Assembly: GCF_001283065.1 (NCBI RefSeq)
Contig: NZ_CDMK01000002.1
Coordinates: 56,672-93,153, forward strand
From: Helicobacter heilmannii
GTDB lineage: Bacteria; Campylobacterota; Campylobacteria; Campylobacterales; Helicobacteraceae
DNA length: 36,482 nucleotides
Direction: 5' to 3'
A program made the translations under genes and the position numbers. How positions within the stretch are numbered: position 1 is the stretch's first letter; every line of letters begins with the position of its first letter. Shown here in pieces: positions 32,838 through 36,482 of this stretch. Under the pieces are notes generated by a model that ran no database searches, was not told the DNA's origin, and worked only from the letters and a program-made list of their open reading frames with translations.

Positions 32838-33791
32838 ATGCGCCCTCTTGCTTGCGTGTGCTTGCCCTTGCTTATGTTCTCTTTAGCCCATGCTAAAGAA
32901 GTCTATGATGCGCAAAAAATCGCCGACTTGTTTTACCAGCTCAATGGCGACACCAAAAACCCCCATAAGAAAATCAACCATGCCAAGGGCTTTTGCGCGG
33001 CAGGCGTGTTTGTGCCCAGCGAGGACTCTAGGCTAGACATCCCGCTTTTAGAGCAAAGGAGTATCCCCACAGAGGTGCGCTACTCTCTTGGCGGGGGCAA
33101 CTTGCATGCCAGCGACAAATCCAAATCACGGGGCATGGCTTTAAGGATAGGCAAAGATAGCGATTGGGTGATCGTGATGACCAATGCCCCCATCAACTTT
33201 GCCAAAAACCCCGAAGAGTTTGGGCACTTTTTAGAGCTGCGCATCCCTAAAAACGGGCATGTGGATCAAGCCCGGATCAAAAAAGCAACCCAAGAGGTGG
33301 AGAGTTTTAGAAACTTCGCCCACTATATGGCAGGCATTGGGGTTACTAGGAGTGTTGCTAACACCCGCTACTACTCCACGCACACCTTTTACTTCAAGGA
33401 CAAGAACACCCAACGCTTCTTGCCCGCCCGCTTTAGCTTTGTCCCTGTGGCCGGGGTGCATGACCTAACCCATGCGGAGTTAAAGCGTGTGGGCAACGAC
33501 TTTTTAGAAAAGGACTTTGAAGAAAAAGTCGCCAAAGCCCCCATTGTCTACGACATGGTTTTGGAGCTGGCCAATAAAAACGACCCCACCAACGACACCA
33601 CCAAACTATGGCATGGCAAGCACGAGCAAATCACCATCGGGCAACTTAAAGTGCAAGCCTACAAGGGGCATGGGTGCAATGGCGAAGTGTTTATGCCGGG
33701 TATGTTGCCTAGTGGGGTAGAGCCGCCCAAAGACCCGCTTTTTAACCTACGCAACGAGGTGTACTCCATCACCTTTTCTAAGCGTCAATGA
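32838..33791 (+). CDS. Periplasmic catalase-like haem protein
   Basis: 317 residues from the ATG at 32838 (GTG at 32835 is possible), with AAGGGAG upstream. The signal peptide is RPLACVCLPLLMFSLAHA, then KEVYD. It is a short catalase fold: the active-site His lies in KKINHAKGFCAAGVF, the Asn in VIVMTNAPINFAKNPEEF, the RYYSTHTFYFKDK strand follows, and the probable haem-ligating Tyr lies in NLRNEVYSITFSKRQ at the C-terminus. This matches the catalase-related peroxidase family, of which HP0485 of H. pylori is a member. It probably deals with peroxide in the periplasm, but catalase activity itself may be absent because the family is truncated. Confidence 0.9.
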   Translation: MRPLACVCLPLLMFSLAHAKEVYDAQKIADLFYQLNGDTKNPHKKINHAKGFCAAGVFVPSEDSRLDIPLLEQRSIPTEVRYSLGGGNLHASDKSKSRGMALRIGKDSDWVIVMTNAPINFAKNPEEFGHFLELRIPKNGHVDQARIKKATQEVESFRNFAHYMAGIGVTRSVANTRYYSTHTFYFKDKNTQRFLPARFSFVPVAGVHDLTHAELKRVGNDFLEKDFEEKVAKAPIVYDMVLELANKNDPTNDTTKLWHGKHEQITIGQLKVQAYKGHGCNGEVFMPGMLPSGVEPPKDPLFNLRNEVYSITFSKRQ

Positions 33792-34183
33792 CAAGCCTGG
33801 CGTGGCAAAACGCGCTTAGTTTCCATGTCTTTTTGATGGCTCTAGGCCCTGTGCTTTTTCTCTTGAATTTAGCCTTCTTGTGGTTAGCTAAAAATTACGC
33901 CTCTTTAAACAAAACGCTCTACTTCACCATGCCCATGGTGTTCATGTGGGTGGCGATGGCGTTTTTTAGCGGGGTATTTTTGTGGGCGATGCAACGCTTT
34001 CACTTTTCGTGGAAGGTGGGGCTCATGGGGCTTGTGTTGACGGTGGTGTGTGGGGGCGAGATATGGCGGGTGCGTAAGCTCAAAATCGCGCGCACCAAAG
34101 AGGCTTTCATGCTCTCTTATATCCAGTGGTGCAAGGGGCTGTATGGGCTTAATTTGCTCTTGTGCCTTGCCTTGTTTCTTTAA
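33788..34183 (+). CDS. Small four-helix membrane protein, partner of the catalase-like gene
   Basis: 131 residues with four hydrophobic helices (about 13-33, 46-68, 75-95 and 112-130) and two charged loops (WRVRKLKIARTKEAF). It starts with ATGA overlap on the catalase-like stop and its own stop shares A with the rsmE ATG (TAATG). Catalase-related periplasmic proteins are often coupled with a membrane cytochrome b561. The size and helix count would fit, but only two His are obvious in helical segments (positions about 13 and 80), so the haem role is unproven. I do not recognise the family with certainty. Confidence 0.6.
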   Translation: MTSLAWQNALSFHVFLMALGPVLFLLNLAFLWLAKNYASLNKTLYFTMPMVFMWVAMAFFSGVFLWAMQRFHFSWKVGLMGLVLTVVCGGEIWRVRKLKIARTKEAFMLSYIQWCKGLYGLNLLLCLALFL

Positions 34184-34854
34184 TGCGTTTTCTCTACCAC
34201 CCACAAGCCGGCGCGCCCACTCTAAACCTAGAAGATCAAACCTACACGCATATTTATTTGAGTCGCCGCACAAAGGCCACACAAGAGCTTATTTTACGCA
34301 ATCTAAAGGACGACAATCTCTACACCTACCAACCCCTAAGCGTGCAAAAGCACCGCGCCACTTTAGAGCTTGTTAGTGCTAAAGCCCAGCCCAACCGCCC
34401 CACACAGGGCGCGCACTTGATCTTAGCACTCATCAACACAAAAAACATAGAAAAAGTGTTGCCTTATTTAAACCAAATGGGGGTGGCAAAAATCAGCTTT
34501 TTTATGGCCGCCTTTAGCCAAAGAAACGAGAGGCTAGATAAAACTAAGCTCGAGCGCTTTGAGCGGATTTTAACCGCGTCTTGCGAGCAATGTGGGCGCA
34601 GCGATTTAATGCCCCTAGAGGTGCTAAGAGATTTAAAGAGCGTACTAGAGCGTTACTCTAGGGCGGGGGTGTTGGACTTGGGCGGGGGGGCTAGTTTCAA
34701 CGCTAGGCAGGGGATCATCATCGGCCCAGAGGGGGGCTTTAGCGATGAGGAAAGGGGGCTATTTAAGGAGCGCGCAATCTTTAGCCCCTCTAATCTAGTA
34801 CTCACAAGCGATGGAGCCGCACTCTTTTGTGCAGCTTTAAGTCTCAAGTCATAG
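34183..34854 (+). CDS. rsmE: 16S rRNA m3U1498 methyltransferase
   Basis: 223 residues from the ATG at 34183, which overlaps the previous stop (TAATG). An earlier ATG would lie within the upstream gene. RsmE has an N-terminal PUA-like domain (MRFLYHPQAGAPTLNLED to about 70) and a C-terminal SPOUT methyltransferase whose trefoil-knot loop shows GIIIGPEGGFSDEE. CEQCGRSDLMPLEVLRDL is also family-like. Oddly, the last motif, normally ILRTETA, reads LVLTSDGAAL here, changing several SAM-site residues. It may still be active, or drifted. No terminator of the usual type follows, only a hairpin at 34855-34891. Confidence 0.88.
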   Translation: MRFLYHPQAGAPTLNLEDQTYTHIYLSRRTKATQELILRNLKDDNLYTYQPLSVQKHRATLELVSAKAQPNRPTQGAHLILALINTKNIEKVLPYLNQMGVAKISFFMAAFSQRNERLDKTKLERFERILTASCEQCGRSDLMPLEVLRDLKSVLERYSRAGVLDLGGGASFNARQGIIIGPEGGFSDEERGLFKERAIFSPSNLVLTSDGAALFCAALSLKS

Positions 34855-34891
34855 ACTAAAGTTGGTTTAACGCAGCGTTAAGTGCTTTAGT
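34855..34891. repeat. Nested palindromic hairpin directly after rsmE
   Basis: Immediately after the rsmE stop codon, ACTAAAG (34855-34861) pairs with CTTTAGT (34885-34891). Inside them TTAACGC (34867-34873) pairs with GCGTTAA (34875-34881), leaving an asymmetric internal loop. No T run follows on either strand, so it may be a 3' stabilising structure or a protein-binding palindrome and not a standard terminator. The rest of the 219-base gap to 35073 shows no gene. Confidence 0.45.
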
Positions 34892-35036
34892 GCTGCTGTA
34901 GTTGGTGTTTAGCGGGGATTTTATGACTTATTGGCATTTTGACTTAAGCTATGGCTTCAGCGCACTCAGTGATTTGTGGGCTGTTGATATGTGGGTTGAA
35001 GTGCTGAGTGGGCTTTAGGGGATAATGCCTTAAGTG

Positions 35037-35062
35037 TTAAAAGGCGTGGCCCAAAGAGCCAC
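35037..35062 (-). terminator. Possible terminator of the large lipoprotein-like gene
   Basis: On the minus strand, 12 bases past the stop codon of the 35074-36392 gene, GTGGC (35062-35058) and GCCAC (35050-35046) form a five-pair stem with a seven-base loop, followed shortly by TTTT (35042-35039). The stem is short, so confidence is moderate to low. Confidence 0.4.
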
Positions 35063-35073
35063 AGATGTAAGGC

Positions 35074-36392
35074 CTAGAGAGAAAGTGCATTAACATTTAA
35101 ATCGCTGGGAAAGCTGCGGACAAAGACAATGTTATTGGTGTCGCTGCAAACTTGCCCATCAGCGGCGGCTTTGCCATGGCAAGGGGCAAAGGTGTAGTCT
35201 TTGTGCAGATTGTCAATTTGGATGCTGAATTTATGGCTTTTGTTATCCACACGCCCCACATACACCATGCTGGGGAAGATGTTGGAACTTCTAGTGTCCG
35301 CCGCCGTGCTGGCTTTGTTGGTCAAATGTAAAATAGAGCCCCCTATGCTGGCAGCTAATCCTCCATACCCGGGAGCATACTCACCCGCTGTTTTTAAGGC
35401 CGCTTCGGTGCCGGTTTTTAAGATGGCAGAGGCGATGGCTCTATGTTTAATGGCGGGGAGGGCGGCCATGTATTCTTTTTGGACAATGACATTAAAGTTA
35501 GAGAGTACGCCCATGTTTTCGCTTTTGCCATTTTCTACGATTTTAAAGCTGTGGTGGAAAGAGCGCCCATCTTGGAGGGTGGGGAGGGCAAAGTTAAGCT
35601 CGGTGATTTTGTATTCTTGCAAGGTGGGTTGCATGCCATCTTCGACAATCACCCATGTGTATTTTTCGTGGCTGTGGTGCATGAGGTGTTTCAAATCCTC
35701 GCCCACGATTTTACTTTGGCTCACCCCATAAGCTTCTTTCAATTCGTCCATGGCTTTGCTGTTGTCTCCATTGCTGGCAAAGAACAAGCCCCCCACATAA
35801 TTGACAAGAGGGTTGATGAAGCCATTATAGGCACTGTACTGCTCTAAACTAGAAAACTTGCTTTTAAGCTCGCTATCCAAACTTGACATGCCAGCCACCA
35901 TTTTGTTTGCCATAGAGGCGTTTTTTTGTTTGGCTTTTTGAAACTCAGCTTCAGCCTTCGCAAGCTCTTTGTGGTAGGATTCTTTAATGCGGCGCTCTCT
36001 GTCAATGGTGCGGTTAAATTCCACTCTTGCTTCTTGTTTGCTATTTAAAAAGGCGTAGTCTAGGGCTTTGTAGTAGTTGGCAAGAACCCATTCGTACTTA
36101 TGCCCTTCATAGGGGGTGTTGATGGCTGAACCATAGGTGGCCGCCCCCACTTTATCGATGCCTTTTTCGATGTTTCTTAGGTTGGTGTCAAAAGCTTGGT
36201 CTGCCTTGTCTAGGCTTGTTAAAGAGTTTTGGTACTGCTTCATCATGAAAGCATTCACCCCATTTTCTAAATTCCACAAGGGCGCGTCTTTTTGTTTCTT
36301 ATCTTCAGCTAGGGCACTCTTAGACACTTGGTCGGCTCGTTGGTGGTTTTTGGCGTAATAGGCTTGTTGGAACTGGTTAAGCTCACTGCGGC
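35074..36392 (-). CDS. Large secreted/lipoprotein-like helical protein, COG3014-like, 5'-truncated
   Basis: About 440 reliable residues. The recognisable sequence starts SRSELNQFQQAYYAKNHQ. Upstream lies a T18/C-rich low-complexity run (36393 on) that reads as Lys and Gly repeats and hides the true start. The N-terminal half is helical and TPR-like (YEWVLANYYKALDYAFLNS then ARVEFNRTIDRERRIKESY). This resembles the COG3014 family of periplasmic proteins, which are lipoproteins in other Campylobacterota. A coiled stretch KELAKAEAEFQKAKQKN follows, then a beta-rich C-terminal half (about 260-440) with a Gly-rich segment (YGGLAASIGGSILHLTNK) and two Cys close to the end. Function is unknown. A signal peptide and lipobox would be expected beyond the contig end. 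Confidence 0.65.
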
Positions 36393-36482
36393 TTTTTTTT
36401 TTTTTTTTTTCCCCCCCACACCAAACCCCCCACCCCCCCCCCCCCCCAACACCAAACAAAAAAAAAACCAACACACTGTCCA
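36393..36482. other. Low-complexity contig-end sequence
   Basis: The last 90 bases contain T18 (36393-36410), C7, C15 and A10 runs with almost no normal sequence, mirroring the left end on the opposite strand. The run replaces the start of a protein-coding gene, so it is most likely an unreliable contig terminus and not real promoter DNA. Confidence 0.6.

Overview
The window looks like a chromosomal contig from a gastric, non-pylori Helicobacter. Most genes can be matched to H. pylori genes in recognisable blocks: HP0305-hemL, nadC-nadA-psd-HP1358-HP1359-ubiA-comEC-dnaB, and nuoA-N-pflA. The GC-rich codon use (many GCC/GGC codons) fits the canine/feline group (H. felis, bizzozeronii, salomonis, heilmannii-like) better than AT-rich H. 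pylori. The species is an inference. Both extreme ends are low-complexity T/G or A/C runs that cut into lipoprotein genes, as at poorly resolved contig ends.

Layout. 1-475: 5'-truncated small lipoprotein. 694-3201 (+): YceI-like periplasmic protein, hemL, an AtpZ/AtpI-like protein and a small membrane protein. 3182-11329 (-): a tightly overlapping run, read from the right as dnaB, comEC, mqnP/ubiA, two conserved proteins of unknown function, psd, nadA, nadC, thiL. 11330-14510: about 3.2 kb with no intact gene. 14511-29878 (-): a 13-gene respiratory complex I operon (nuoA-nuoN without NADH-binding NuoE/NuoF) with the flagellar motor gene pflA at its end. 29879-30048: a divergent promoter region. 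30049-34854 (+): ttcA-terC, then a Helicobacter outer-membrane protein, a periplasmic catalase-like protein, a small membrane protein and rsmE. 35074-36392 (-): a large lipoprotein-like gene, 5'-truncated at the contig end.

The main discovery is in the gene-free stretch between pflA and dnaB. Reading the minus strand in all frames recovers, in order, remnants of neuB (sialic acid synthase), neuC (hydrolysing UDP-GlcNAc 2-epimerase), neuA (CMP-sialic acid synthetase) and a GT42 (Cst-II-like) sialyltransferase. All are broken by frameshifts, stops and deletions, yet still joined by the original overlaps (ATGA between neuB and neuC, 11 nt between neuC and neuA). This is a fossil operon for making sialic acid and putting it on lipopolysaccharide, implying an ancestor that displayed host-like sialylated glycans and a lineage that lost them.

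Other points of note: nuoG directly follows the 79-codon HP1264-like gene, so the HP1265 (NuoF-position) gene of H. pylori has no room here. NuoI carries a long Lys/Glu/Ala tail, and NuoG has a Pro/Glu-rich linker. RsmE has a degenerate C-terminal motif. Several genes have Helicobacter-type extended -10 promoters (TGnTANNAT-like).
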